The translations under genes were made by a program, and so were the position numbers. Of a DNA stretch of 64,000 bases, positions 52,701 to 63,105 are shown one piece after another. Each line of letters begins with the position of its first letter. Position 1 is the stretch's first letter. Below the pieces are notes generated by a model, which was not told where the DNA came from, did no database searches, and saw nothing but the letters and a program-made list of their open reading frames with translations. The stretch is from Tyto alba (Eukaryota; Chordata; Aves; Strigiformes; Tytonidae): assembly GCF_018691265.1 (NCBI RefSeq), contig NW_024881321.1, forward strand, positions 26,075,698-26,139,697. Reading direction: 5' to 3'.

Positions 52701-55317
52701 TGCATTTTACTTGTCTCAGCAGTGTTGGCTCGTTAGCCAAGAGCCTTCATTTTGCTATTGATAAATCATTCAGATTTCTTAACTTTTAACTGGTATAGTT
52801 AATTTTGGGGTCAGTGATCCCTGAATTGGAGCTTATCCATATAGCTTTCAACACCTAGTGCAGGAACCAAAAATGTAGGGTGTGAAAGCCTAGGCAGAGG
52901 GGATTAGTAAGAGAGCTATCTGAGGTCTGTCAGTGTTATTTTTTTTGAAAATATTTTTACAGAGCTTTTCTTGTTTTGAAAACTGTTTAACTTAATTTAA
53001 AATATAAAACACCTTTCCCTCCTCCTCCACAAGAAAGCGGATCACAGCACTTTACAAAATGAAGTTAGCATCGGTAGTATCTCTGAAATTTTTTAGCAAT
53101 TCTCATTCTGGTAATTTCAAAGTTCAGTATTGTTTTGCCTATAATTACCAGAATATGTAAATTTTTCAAGGTCTGTCTTTTCCACTTTCTCTTTCAAGTG
53201 ATCTTTTTAAAACTAGTTGGGGTCACCCTCCCTTTACCTTATGGCTACTTTATTTTAAAATGCTTCACCTATTTTCTTTACAGATTACCATGAAAAAAAC
53301 TACTTGTCTCAAACACCACTATTGACAAATCACCCTTCCAATATTTGCTTCTCTCTGGCATTACAATTTTGTCACATATTCACAGTTTCTCTTCTGTGTA
53401 ATACATGAGCTTGCACTTAATACTGATAGGTGAGACAGAATGAGTGTCTTTCAAAACTGCTGGCCTCTCAGCTTCTCCTTACAAGTCTGCAAAATGAACA
53501 AGAATTCCAACTTGAAAATTGTTGAAAAACTAGAAGCTGAAAAAAAGTAACAAGAGTACACTGGTAGAAATACTTAAACTTATGAAAATATTTTAAAGTA
53601 AGTGGAGCAGTGTTTGCCCCAGGGGACACTGAAAACGTAGCAAACCATAAATCTTAGAAACAGCTATGGAAAATCCAAGGAGCAGGCAACTTTACAAGAC
53701 ACCACCTGTGTATTCAGCAAGCATGAAAGATTTAATTTGATCGGAAAAACACAATGAGGATGACACATGGGGAATGCCCTTGGGAGTTCACTCTATCTGG
53801 CTACAAGAGAACAGGGTTTTCATTATAGTTAACATCTCCACAGCTAATTGCACACTACAAAAAAACCTAGTACCTGAGCTCTGGCACACAGCTAGAAATT
53901 TCATTTTGCTAAACTTGTCACATTGAACCATTTAATTTTTCTAAAGGTTCTGCTTTTTGAAAAAAAAAAAAAAAAGGGAAAAAGTTAAATAAAAGAGAGA
54001 GAAACCAGGTTTATGATGTCTGTCACTTTTTGAAAGACATTGTATGTTTTTTTTGTAATTTCTCCTTCATCCAGTATATCAACTGATTGGTTTCCTTGAA
54101 CATGTTTTTTTTGTCTACTTTGTTTTTTTTGAAAAGGAAACTATTTTCTGGGAAAATAAAGAAAATCATTCTTAAGGAAATCTTCCTTTTTTTCTGTAAC
54201 AGCTATTAAGTTACTTTCCACATACAAAATGAAGAACAGTTTCACGTCCCTTTTTCTGTCATGCATAAAAGGCAAAATTTCCCAAATTTTAATTGCGTAA
54301 TCAAACTCAGCTTACAGTTAACTAGCTACAACAGAATCCCAGAATAGAATAGGTACTACTGAGAAGTTAAGTTCTCTAGCCAACTGATGTTCTTAGAGAT
54401 AGGACATTTATCAGCAACCAAAATTCTACCCTTTTTTCTGTCTTTATCATTTTAGTCATGATTGACTACACCTAATTTTTTAATGTTGTTTTATCCACAG
54501 TTCTGAGTTTCCTTGGGGCATCATAGAGTGAATGCATGCCCAAAGAGTCAAACTAAAGGGAACACAACGTTTTCCTTTGCTATTACTACTTATATTTTAT
54601 GCATTCTTGCTGTCCTAACTATGTATATAGTTACCTTAATCAGATGGTTTCAGCCTGTAGTACATAAACACAAGGAGAGGGATCATAAATTATTAAAATC
54701 AACGCATCTCAATACTCTATACAAGCAATAGAATTTTGTTCATTTTTTATTAAAAGTATGAAATTACTGAAAAAACAGTTAAATTTCTTATTCCATACAC
54801 CAGCTTTAATGGAAATAGTCTTGTTGATTTCACTAAGATCTAGACCAAGGCCACTGGGAATATATGAACATGAGTACTGTGTTTGTGTAATATGTATTCT
54901 GAACCTAATAGAAAGTTTTATTGTGTATTATACCATCTGTCAGCTCTTATTTATCCATGCAAGTATTATAGGGAAATTATTCCCTTCCATCTTATAACCA
55001 TAGGGAATTTCTAGTTGTAAAATAAGTAGGATTTTTTTTTTAAGTAAATTGAAACAGAATATCATAGTGCTTTATTTTAAATTACAGTGATTTAATAAAC
55101 ATCCCTTGGTGATCCAGCACAAAATACATAGCTGAAAGTTTCCCTTCTTATTCACTGTGATGCAATATAAAAACAAAAGTAAATACAGTAATTGCTTTTG
55201 ACTGATGTACTTTCAATTTTCGTACCTTATCTGATAGGGTGACTTGTGGCATACAGATCAAGCACCCCTTAGGGGAGGTTTCAGCTTTATTATAGCATAC
55301 AGATGAACCATATCATA

Positions 55318-55830
55318 TAACTCAATATGGCTATCCTGGGTCAGACCAAAAGGTCTGTGAAGTCCCACATCCCATCTCTAATTTTAACTAAAACAAATGC
55401 CTAAAGAAGAGCAAGAAAAAGGAGAATACATTTTCTAATACACTTTCAACTGCAGTGTCATTTGTACATATTCAGTAACCATTAGCAGATCAAATTTTCC
55501 CTCTAAATCCATGTAGTTTAGCATTCACAGCACTGGATATCAAGTATCTCTACAGTTCTATGCTTCATTTCACAAAGTGCACTCTTACTTGTTACAGAAC
55601 TTGCTCCAGCTAACTTCATTTGATGTTCCTGATTCTTGCCCTGGAAGAAACTATGAATAGTCAGTTTCAAGCCACTGTCTATGCCAGTCACTGTTTAAAT
55701 ATCTGTTGTATCACTTCCTCTGACAGTATCTCTTTTCCTTATTGAAAATGCCTGCTTAAGTAATTACTCAGCTTATAAAAGTCTTTGTACACTTTTGCTC
55801 AGGCCAGTACCCCCTCCAAATCTCTTCTGG
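55318..55830 (-). mobile_element. Ancient CR1/L3-like LINE, left part
   Basis: The region from ATGGCTATCCTGGGTCAGAC through AAATCCATGTAGTTTAGCAT to TGATGTTCCTGATTCTTGCC follows the antisense of old CR1/L3 elements from their 3' part toward the RT region. It is eroded and contains no open frame. It continues at 55922-55943 and 56443-56880 after a T-rich tract and an inserted LTR. Confidence 0.65.
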
Positions 55831-55921
55831 TTTTTTTTTTCTGTTTTTTTTTTTTTTGTTTTGTTTTTTTGTTTTTTTTTTTTTGTTTGTTTGTTTTTTT
55901 TGGTTTTTTTTTTTTTTTTTT
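55831..55921. repeat. T-rich low-complexity tract with G interruptions
   Basis: About 90 bp of T runs broken by single G or GG. It lies inside the old LINE, shortly before the LTR insertion point. The lysine- or phenylalanine-rich open frames over it (55768-56192) are artefacts. Confidence 0.95.
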
Positions 55922-55943
55922 GAATAAGAGTGACCAGAACTGC

Positions 55944-56442
55944 TGTCGTCGTTTGAGCCTCGTGGGCTGGTGGGCAACTAAACGCCCCGCAGTCGCTCAC
56001 CCACCCTCCCCCGACTCGGAAACGGGGAAGGAATCGGAGGGGCAAAGGGAGACTCACGGGTTGAGATAAAAACAGTTTAATAACAGTAACAGAACAGTAC
56101 ACTGACAGCAGTATCAGCAGGTAATGTACAATACAGCTGCTCGCCACCCGCCGACCAACACCCACCTGCACCCAGCCAGCAATCCCAAACACAAAGGCCC
56201 CACAACCACACTCCCAGAAGTGAGAGCCCCTCCTGGCCCACTCCTGCCTTTATATAGTGAGCACAATGTCACATGACATGTGATATCTGCCAATCCGGGC
56301 CCAGCCCTCCAGCTGTGCTCCCCCCGCCCCCGCACACAGGTGAGGGCACTGGGACCTGGGGAGCCCCTGGGGTCTCAGGGTGCTGCAGCACTCCTCCTGC
56401 TGCCAAACCAATGGGAACTCTAGTCCAGCCCCAACCAGGACA
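55944..56442 (-). mobile_element. Solo LTR, family D, minus orientation, with target duplication
   Basis: This 499-bp LTR has TG...CA termini (minus strand starts TGTCCTGGTTGGGGCTGG and ends GTTTGAGCC-complement ...CGACGACA). It is flanked by ACTGC at 55939-55943 and 56443-56447. Removing the LTR and one repeat rejoins GACCAGAACTGC with ACACAGGACTAAATAAG, restoring the line of the old CR1/L3 element, which independently confirms the boundaries. The sister copy at 6561-7058 is in the opposite orientation. No internal provirus is present, and open frames on both strands are LTR sequence. Confidence 0.95.
56249..56276 (-). promoter_or_regulatory. LTR D promoter: TATA box and TCATGTGA E-box
   Basis: The plus strand shows TTTATATA at 56249-56256 and TCACATGA at 56269-56276, the reverse complement of the arrangement in the 6.7 kb copy. 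Confidence 0.5.
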
Positions 56443-56447
56443 ACTGC

Positions 56448-56885
56448 ACACAGGACTAAATAAGTGTGTGACTCATGAATTTTGAAGTGGTGAACAGTGT
56501 TCTGTAGGGATTTTTGTGCAATTTTTTGATTCTTTCCTAGTAGTTTCTGTGATCTGGTATGTATTTTTGATTAATACCTCTTACTGATCTGATATTTTGA
56601 TGGAACTGTCATAAGCCTAAAATGCTAAATTGGTAATGATTGCATCAAACTCAATTGCCCTAGATATTAAGTTACAAATCTTTTTTCCACAACATGAACC
56701 AATTTACATTTGTCTACATTAAATTCCACCAGTTATTTTATTGGCAAACCACTCATAGGATACTTCTGCAGGTCATCACAGTTGAGCCTTGACCTTATTA
56801 ATCTGAGTAACTGTATAACATGAACATTCCTCATCCTTCACTGCCCATACCCTTTTCAAGGTATGTATTCTTGCAGATATTGAAA
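56448..56885 (-). mobile_element. Ancient CR1/L3-like LINE, right part (RT region)
   Basis: From ACACAGGACTAAATAAG onward through ACATTTGTCTACATTAAATT and TTCTGCAGGTCATCACAG the sequence follows the antisense of the RT and endonuclease-proximal part of old CR1/L3. It is heavily eroded. It continues the element at 55318-55943. Confidence 0.6.
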
Positions 56886-56897
56886 AACATGATTGTA

Positions 56898-57090
56898 ATT
56901 TAGGTTGGTAGGGTTCTCCAGGGGTCAACTCATTCAACTGCCTGCTCAAAGAAAGTTTAATTAGACTGGGTTGCTCAGGAAGACATCCAATGGAGTCTTG
57001 AATACCTACAAGAATGAAGATACCACAATCTCTCCAGACAGTCTCTGCAGGTATTTACCACTCCTACAGCAATATAAAAAAATTTGTTTC
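56898..57090 (-). mobile_element. CR1 LINE, 3' end (left of LTR insertion)
   Basis: GGTTGGTAGGGTTCTCCAGG and GACTGGGTTGCTCAGGAAGA are the antisense of a CR1 3' terminus. The element is interrupted after GTTTC at 57086-57090 by a solo LTR and resumes at 58163. Confidence 0.9.
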
Positions 57091-57161
57091 TGTCCTGGGT
57101 TGAGTGAGTGGTGGAGTTTTTTGGTGGCAGGGGAGGGGGCTATCGGGACGGTCCCCTGTGA

Positions 57162-57255
57162 GAAGCTTCTCGAAGCTCCCCCAGCTCCACCTCAGCTCCA
57201 ATTCTGTTTGGGAAATTGAGCCAATCGGCTGTGCCTCTGCGATAACATATTTAAG
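57162..57255 (+). promoter_or_regulatory. LTR B promoter block: HSE-like array, CCAAT, TATA-like
   Basis: GAAGCTTCTCGAA at 57162-57174, CCAAT at 57221-57225 and TATTTAAG at 57248-57255, in the same order as at 16062 and 61238. Confidence 0.4.
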
Positions 57256-57967
57256 AAGGGACGTGGTGACGGTCAGTCAGACTTGTGAGGAGGAGTTGCT
57301 GCAGCTGCATGAACACCAAGGTCAGTGGAGGAACGGAGGAAGAAAGGAGGGGGGAGGTTTTCCGGAGCAGAGACCCCCCCTGTATCCTGTGGTGAGATGG
57401 CAGGGCGCCCCCCCCGCCACCCATGAAGATCTACGGTGGAGCAGACATTGATTTATGGCCTGTTGCTCCTGCTCGGATAATCAAGGTTCTGTGCCCGAAG
57501 AAGGCCGGGGTCTCATGGGAAAAGGTAGCCCCGCTGCTGTAATTCAGCGCTGGGAGGATTGCAGCATGCGGGGGAGTCCCACTCCGGGGCAGCTCGGGAA
57601 GGGCTGCAGCTGTGGGAGAGAATCCAGTCGGAGGAAGTTAGTGACCCATGACAGAGCAGTGTGGGGAACGCTGCGGCCCATGGGAGGAATTCATGTCGGA
57701 GAAAGTTTGTGGATGACTGTCTCCTGTGAGAGGGGGACCACGATGGAGCAGGGGGAACAAGTTTCAGACACTCCCCTCACCGAAGATGAAGGAAGTGGCA
57801 GCGCTGACTGCAACCCCCATTCCCTGCCCCTGCGCCACTGGGGGAGGAGGTAGAGGTGTCAGGAGTGGAGCTGAGCCTGGGAAGAAGGGAGGGGTGGGGG
57901 GAAGGTGTTCTCAAGATGTGGCAATGCTTCTCACTGTCTTACTCTGTTATGTGTTGTTAGTGTCTGT

Positions 57968-57973
57968 AATAAA
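57968..57973 (+). promoter_or_regulatory. LTR polyadenylation signal AATAAA
   Basis: AATAAA follows TGTTAGTGTCTGT, about 190 bp before the LTR end, and is repeated at the same place in the 61165 copy (62053-62058). Confidence 0.5.
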
Positions 57974-58162
57974 TGTATGTTCCTTTTTTAATTCCCCTAA
58001 CGAGTCTGCCTTTTGCTCGTGATCATAAAAGGGTGATTTTTCCCCATCCCAGTCCTATCTTGAACCCCAAGCCTGGCTCTCTGTCCTTTCTCATTGCTGG
58101 AGGGGAAGGGAGAGAGAGCTGCTGCATTGTGGTTGGCTGCCAATCAGGCCTAAACCACAACA

Positions 58163-60865
58163 GTTTCTAATCAAAACTTCCTATGTTTCAACTTCTGTCC
58201 ATAGTCTCTTGGCCTATAATCCACCCCTGAGGAAAGTCCAGCTCCATTACCTCTGTATCCTCTGATCAGTTAGTTGTAAACAACAGTAGGCTCTTCACTG
58301 AGCCTTCTTTTCTCCGAGCTGAAGTCTCCTCTGGAATGTCATGTGATCCTGTTCCCTGACCATGTTGGTGGCACTCTGATGAACCAGTACATCCATGTCC
58401 TTCTTGTTTTGGGGAATCCAAAATTGGGAGCAGCGCTCTAGATGTATTCTTACAAGTACCAAATAAATGTGAAGTACTAGTTTCCTGGACCTATTGACAT
58501 TCTTACAAATACAGCCCAGGATGCATTTCATCTGTGTTGCAAGGGTGCACTGTTGACTGATGTTCAGCTTGTCCACCAGAACCCCCCATGTCCTTTTCTG
58601 CAAAGCTACCTTCTAGAGTCTACAACGAGTCTGCACTGTTACATGAGGTTATTCCATTCTATTTGCAAGTACTTGCACTTGTTCTTGTTGAACCCCATGA
58701 GGCACTTGTAAACCCATTTCTCCAGCCTGTTGACACCTCTCTGAATAGCAGTTCTGCCCTCCAACATATTGATTGCTGTTCAAAGTCTGGTGTCAGCAAT
58801 CTTGCCAAGAGTGCCCTCTATTCTGTCATCCACGTTGTTAATAAAGACATTAAGCAGTAACAGTCCCAGTATTAAGCCCTGAAGGACCCCACTGGTTACT
58901 GGTCACCTGGACTTTGCACCACAAGTCACAATTCTTTGACCCTGACAGTCCATCCAATTTTCTACCCACTTATCGTCCACCTATCCATCCCATATCTCAC
59001 CCATTTGATGATAAGGAGGTTATGGGACACTGTTGAAGGTCTTGCTAACAGCAAGGTATAAAATATCTACTGTACTCCCTTTGTCTATGGTGGCAGTCAA
59101 CTTGTCATAGAAAGCATTGAGGTTGGTCAGGCATAATTTGCTCTTGGTAAACCTGTGCTGACTGCTCCCAGTTGCCATGTCTTTAATGTGTTTCAGAATG
59201 ATTTCTCAGAGGATTTGGTCTACAAGCTTTACAGGGACTGTGGTGAAGTTTGTGCAGTTCCCTAAATCCTTCTTGTTTTTCATGAAGATGGGTGTGACAT
59301 CTTTTCTTCAGTCTTCAGGGACTTCCTTTCATCAATTGTGAAGACCCTTCAAACATGACAGAAAGCAGCCTTACAATGGCATCAGCCCTTCAACACCCTC
59401 AGGTGACCCCTAACTTATCCCATGGACTTCCATACATCCAAGCAAGTTCATTATTCCATTGTTTTTCTTCCTGTGTGTACAGCTTCATTTCCACAGGCTC
59501 AAGGACCTGAGATACCCAAGAATAAAATCTTACCAGTAAAAACTGAAGCAAAAAAGGCATTCAGTATCTCAGCCTTTACCTGTAACTTGTCACTAGCTCC
59601 CATTCTGCACTGAATGATATGAGGCTAAAGAAGAGTGGGCCCTTTTGCTACCAAAGTATTTATAGAAACCTCTTTTACTGCCCTCCACCTCCCTTGGTAG
59701 TTCAACCTACAGCTGAATTTTGGCTTTGTTGACTCTATTCCTACATTGCAGGAAATGTATCTGCATTCCTCCCAAGCAGTCTGTTCCTACTTACACCTTC
59801 TTTTTGTGCTTGAGCTCAGTCAGGAATTCCCTGTTTATCCATTCTGTTCATCTGTCATGCTTGCTCAAATTTCTGCACATTAAAATGGGCTGTTCTTGTG
59901 CTCTGAAGAGATTGTCATTTAAGATTAACCAGCTTTCCTGGGCTCTTTTTCCTTCTGGAACAGTTTTTCACAGGATTCTGCCAAACAGGACCTTGAAGGA
60001 CTAAAATCCACTCTTCTGAGGTCCAGGATTACAATTCTGCTGGTTTGCCTTGCTCATTCCTCTCAGAATCTTAAACTCCACAGTCTCATGGCTTCTGCAG
60101 CTTAGGTTGCCCTTTCACCTTCACATCTTCAATCCATTTTTCCTTGTTTGTGGTTAGCAGGTCCAACAAGGCATCTCCCTTGGTCATTTCATTGATTTCC
60201 AGCATCAATAAATTGTCTTCAGTACATTCCAAATGCTTCATTGATTGCTTGCACTCAGTCACATTGCCCTTCCAGAAGATATAATGGTAGTTAAAAGTCA
60301 CCCACGAGTATTAAGGCCAGTGACTGCAAGGCCTTCTCCAGCTATTGAAAGTAGGCTTCATCTGCCTCCTCTTCTTGATCAGGATGCCTGTTACATATAC
60401 TTACTACAACATCAGCTGTGCTGGTCTGTTGTCAAAGCCCCACCCACCCCTCATCAATTACTTCATTCCAAAGCAAAGCTACATGCATTCAAGTCACTCC
60501 TTTGTATAAGCTACAAACCCTTCTCCACACCTACCCACCCTATATTTCATAAGTAGTTGTTATCCCACAACTGCAGTACTCCAGTCATGAGTTCTCCTAC
60601 CATGTCTATATAGTCCCAGTGAAGTGATAACTCTGCAGTTGTACATGAACTTCTATTCCCTTATGTGTATTTCCCATGTTACCTGCATTGTTGTACAAGC
60701 AACTGAGATGGACCAAATTGTTCTGCTTTTACAGGACAACTGACACTGTCCCCTACATATGTGTGCTGCACCTTATACTCTCACTTATTTTCAGGTTATG
60801 GTAACTCTCTCCCAGTGCACCTAGTTTAAAGCCTTCCTCACTAGGTTACCAAGCCTAGTTTGTTT
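58163..60865 (-). mobile_element. CR1 LINE, near-complete: ORF2 post-RT, RT, endonuclease, end of ORF1
   Basis: It continues the CR1 cut by the LTR at 57091. Reading the minus strand from the right: the ORF1 end and ORF2 start lie near 60866-60300. The endonuclease remnant is frame 60086-60301 (WKGNVTECKQSMKHLECTED, then LLDLLTTNKE). RT sequence lies around 59300-58700 and the RT C-terminus is frame 58295-58603 (ISQQCTLATQMKCILGCICK). Many stops and frameshifts interrupt ORF2, so it is a pseudogene. Together with 56898-57090 it covers most of a CR1 apart from ORF1, long for this family. The 90- to 103-codon plus-strand frames are antisense shadows. Confidence 0.9.
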
Positions 60866-60978
60866 AGAATAGAATAGAGTAGAATAGATTTCAGTTGGAA
60901 TGGACTACAATGATCATCTATTCATGCTGTCTGACCAATTCGGGGCTGATCATTAAAAGCATGTTATTAAGAGCACTG
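60866..60978 (-). mobile_element. Another CR1 LINE 3' end with (AGAAT)n tail
   Basis: The antisense reads AGAATAGAATAGAGTAGAAT followed by TCAGTTGGAATGGACTACAA and TGACCAATTCGGGGCTGATC, a CR1 3' terminus with an ATTCT-type tail. It abuts the 5' end of the preceding CR1 and is cut after GAGCACTG by an LTR. Confidence 0.88.
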
Positions 60979-61164
60979 TGTGCTGGCTTTGCGTGGTGGG
61001 GTTTTGGTAGCAGGGGAGGGGGCTACAGCAATGGCCCCTGTGAGAGGCTTCTCAAAAGCTCCCCCAGCTCCAAGTCAGACCTGCCTCTGGCCGAGGCTGA
61101 ACTAATTATCTATGTTGGCTCCGCCTCTGCAATAACGTATTTAAGAAGGGGAACCTGAGAGAGG
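60979..61164 (+). mobile_element. LTR, family A, left part (interrupted)
   Basis: TGTGCTGGCTTTGCGTGG begins a family-A LTR, matched by the 11860 copy through the TATTTAAGAAGGGGAACCTG box. After AGAGG (61160-61164) it is interrupted by a family-B LTR and resumes at 62247. Confidence 0.92.
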
Positions 61165-62246
61165 TGTCCTGGGTTGAGTGAGTGGTGGAGTTTTTTTTGG
61201 TGGCAGGGGAGGGGGATACAGGGGTGGCCCCCTGTGAGAAGCTTCTTGAAGCTCCCCCAGCTCCAAGTCTGCTCCGCTTCTGTTTGGAAACAGCCAATCA
61301 GCTGCGCCTCTGCGATAACGTATTTAAGAAGGGACGTGGTGATGTGTGGTTGGACTGGTGAGGAGGAGTTGTGGCAGCTGTGTGAATACCAAGGTCAGTG
61401 GAGGAACGGAGGAAGAAAGGAGGGGGGAGGTGTGCCGGAGCAGAGACCCCCCTGTATCCTGTGGTGAGACGGTAGGGCGGCCCCCCCGCCACCCATGAAG
61501 ATCTGTGGTGGAGCAGACATTGATTTATGGCCTGTTGCTCCTGCTCGGATAATCAAGGTTCTGTGCCTGAAGAAGTCTGGGGTCTCATGGGAAAAGGTAG
61601 CCCTGCTGCTGTAATTCAGCGCTGGGAGGATTGCAGCATGCGGGGGTGTCCCACTCCGGAGCAGCTCGGGAAGGGCTGCAGCTGTGGGAGAGAATCCAGT
61701 CGGAGAAAGTTAGTGACCCATGATGGAGCAGTGTGGGGAACACTGCAGCCCATGGGAGGAACTCATGTTGGAGAAAGTTTGTGGAGGACTGTCTCCTGTG
61801 AGAGGGGGAACATGCTGCAGCAGGGGGAACAAGCTGGAGCAGGGGGAGCAAGTTCCAGAAACTCCCCCCACCGAAGTTGAAGGAAGTGGCAGCACTGACT
61901 GCACCCCCCATTCCCTGCGCCACTGGGGGAGGAGGTAGAGATATTGGGAGCAGAGCTGAGCCCAGGAAGAAGGGAGGGGTGGGGGGAAGGTTTTCTCAAG
62001 ATGTGGCAATGCTTCTCACTGTCCTACTCTGTTATGTGTTGTTAGTGTCTGTAATAAATGTATGGGGTTTTTTTCCTTCCCCTAACAAGTCTGCCTTTTG
62101 CTCATGATCGTAAAGGGGGATTTTTCCCCATCCCAGTCCTATATTGAACCCCAAGCCTGGCTCTCTGTCCCTTCTTATTGCTGGAAGAGAAGGGAGAGAA
62201 AGCCACTGTATGGTGGTTGGCTGCCAACCAGGACCAAACCATGACA
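61165..62246 (+). mobile_element. Complete solo LTR, family B, nested inside family A LTR
   Basis: This 1082-bp LTR begins TGTCCTGGGTTGAGTGAGTG and ends GGACCAAACCATGACA. It is flanked by AGAGG at 61160-61164 and 62247-62251. It has an HSE-like array (61238-61250), CCAAT (61294-61298), TATTTAAG (61321-61328) and AATAAA (62053-62058). Compared with the 57091 copy it carries an extra unit of about 20 bp around 61810-61850 (CAGGGGGAACAAGCTGGAG). It is the youngest layer here. Open frames of 60-117 codons on both strands are LTR sequence. Confidence 0.97.
61238..61328 (+). promoter_or_regulatory. LTR B promoter block: HSE-like array, CCAAT, TATA-like
   Basis: GAAGCTTCTTGAA at 61238-61250 keeps the three GAA/TTC cores although the spacer differs by one base (TT for TC) from the other B copies. 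Confidence 0.4.
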
Positions 62247-62984
62247 AGAGGATTGGGACATGTGAGAAAGAATTATGAGGAGAACACCTATACGAACACA
62301 CAGGTCAATGGAAGAAAGGAGGAGGAAGGGAGGGTAGATGTGCCAAAGCAGAGCTACCCTGTATCCTGTGGTGAGATGCTAGGGCTGCCTCTGCCACCCA
62401 TGGAGGTCCATAGTAGAGCAGATGACAACCTGCAGTCTGTGGAGGAGCCCAGACCAATGCAGGTGTCTACACTTAAAGGAAGCCAGGACTCTGAGAAACA
62501 GACCCAGCTGTTGTAGTTTGTTGCTGGGAGGACTGCAACACACAGGGGTGATCTATGCTGGATCATCATAAGAATGGCCACATCCCATGGGAAAGACTCA
62601 CTGTGGAGAGGGTTCATGGAGGACTGTCTATAGTGAGAGGGAAGCCATGTGGAGCCGGGGAGGAGTGTGCAGCATTCACCCCAGCTCCTGAGAAGGAAGG
62701 AGTGGTGAGCTGACTGTAACCCTCATCCCCTGTCCCTTGTGCTGCTGGGGGACAAAGAGAGATCAGGAGCAGACCTGATCCTGGGAAGAAGAGGGGAGGG
62801 AGGAGATGTTTTTTGGATATGGTGGTGCTTCTCACTGTCCCACCTTGTCTGTTAAGTGTTGGTTTTGTAAAGCATTTAAATTAAAGTGATGTTATTTTTC
62901 TTCCCATAACAAGTCTGTCTTTTTGCCTGTGACCCATAATGGATGAGACACCCCTCTCTGTCCTTATCTCCTGAGCCTTTTACT
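62247..62984 (+). mobile_element. LTR, family A, right part (3' truncated)
   Basis: From AGAGGATTGGGACATGTGAG to GAGCCTTTTACTTC it follows the 11860 family-A LTR but lacks the final ~90 bp including the CA terminus and the distal target duplication. ATTAAAGTGATGTT and the purine-rich central region are present. The 112-codon frame 62178-62516 is not a gene. Confidence 0.9.
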
Positions 62985-63105
62985 TCACACAGCACTCAAG
63001 GTGAGGCTGCACCGATGATGAATATGGTGGAATAATCATCCTTTTTGACCAGCTGGTTATGCTGTGTCTGATGCACCCCAGGATGTGGTTTGGCCTCTTG
63101 TCTCT
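62985..63105 (-). mobile_element. CR1 LINE fragment (RT C-terminal region)
   Basis: AGCACTCAAGGTGAGGCTGC, then ATGCTGTGTCTGATGCACCC and CAGGATGTGGTTTGGCCTCT match the antisense of CR1 sequence just after the RT domain. Its junction with the LTR on the left is not a clean target duplication, so sequence was lost there. Confidence 0.8.

Larger units (their letters stand above)
40541..55317. other. Longest stretch without recognised LINE or LTR, AT-rich
   Basis: Only simple repeats are seen: (TTTTC)n at 42308-42344, a 22-bp AT repeat near 49683-49730, an A-run near 47601, T/G-rich 51528-51580 and an A-run near 53960. The largest open frame is 160 codons on the minus strand (46789-47271), with no recognised domain. 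Short phase-compatible splice-like blocks exist, such as 24 bp at 44475-44498, but cannot be told from chance. Confidence 0.55.
57091..58162 (+). mobile_element. Complete solo LTR, family B, with target duplication
   Basis: This 1072-bp LTR begins TGTCCTGGGTTGAGTGAGTG and ends TAAACCACAACA. It is flanked by GTTTC at 57086-57090 and 58163-58167 and inserted into a CR1. It contains the HSE-like array, a CCAAT box (57221-57225), a TATTTAAG box (57248-57255) and an AATAAA signal (57968-57973). It matches the copy at 61165 along nearly its whole length with few differences, so both look fairly young. The 115-, 132- and 98-codon open frames are within the LTR and are not genes. Confidence 0.96.

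Noticed and set aside
55768..56192. Lysine-rich minus-strand and phenylalanine-rich plus-strand proteins
   Set aside because: Produced by the T-rich low-complexity tract running into an LTR.
57091..62246. A provirus with LTRs at 57091 and 61165
   Set aside because: Each LTR has its own target duplication, and the DNA between is antisense CR1 plus a family-A LTR, not retroviral genes.
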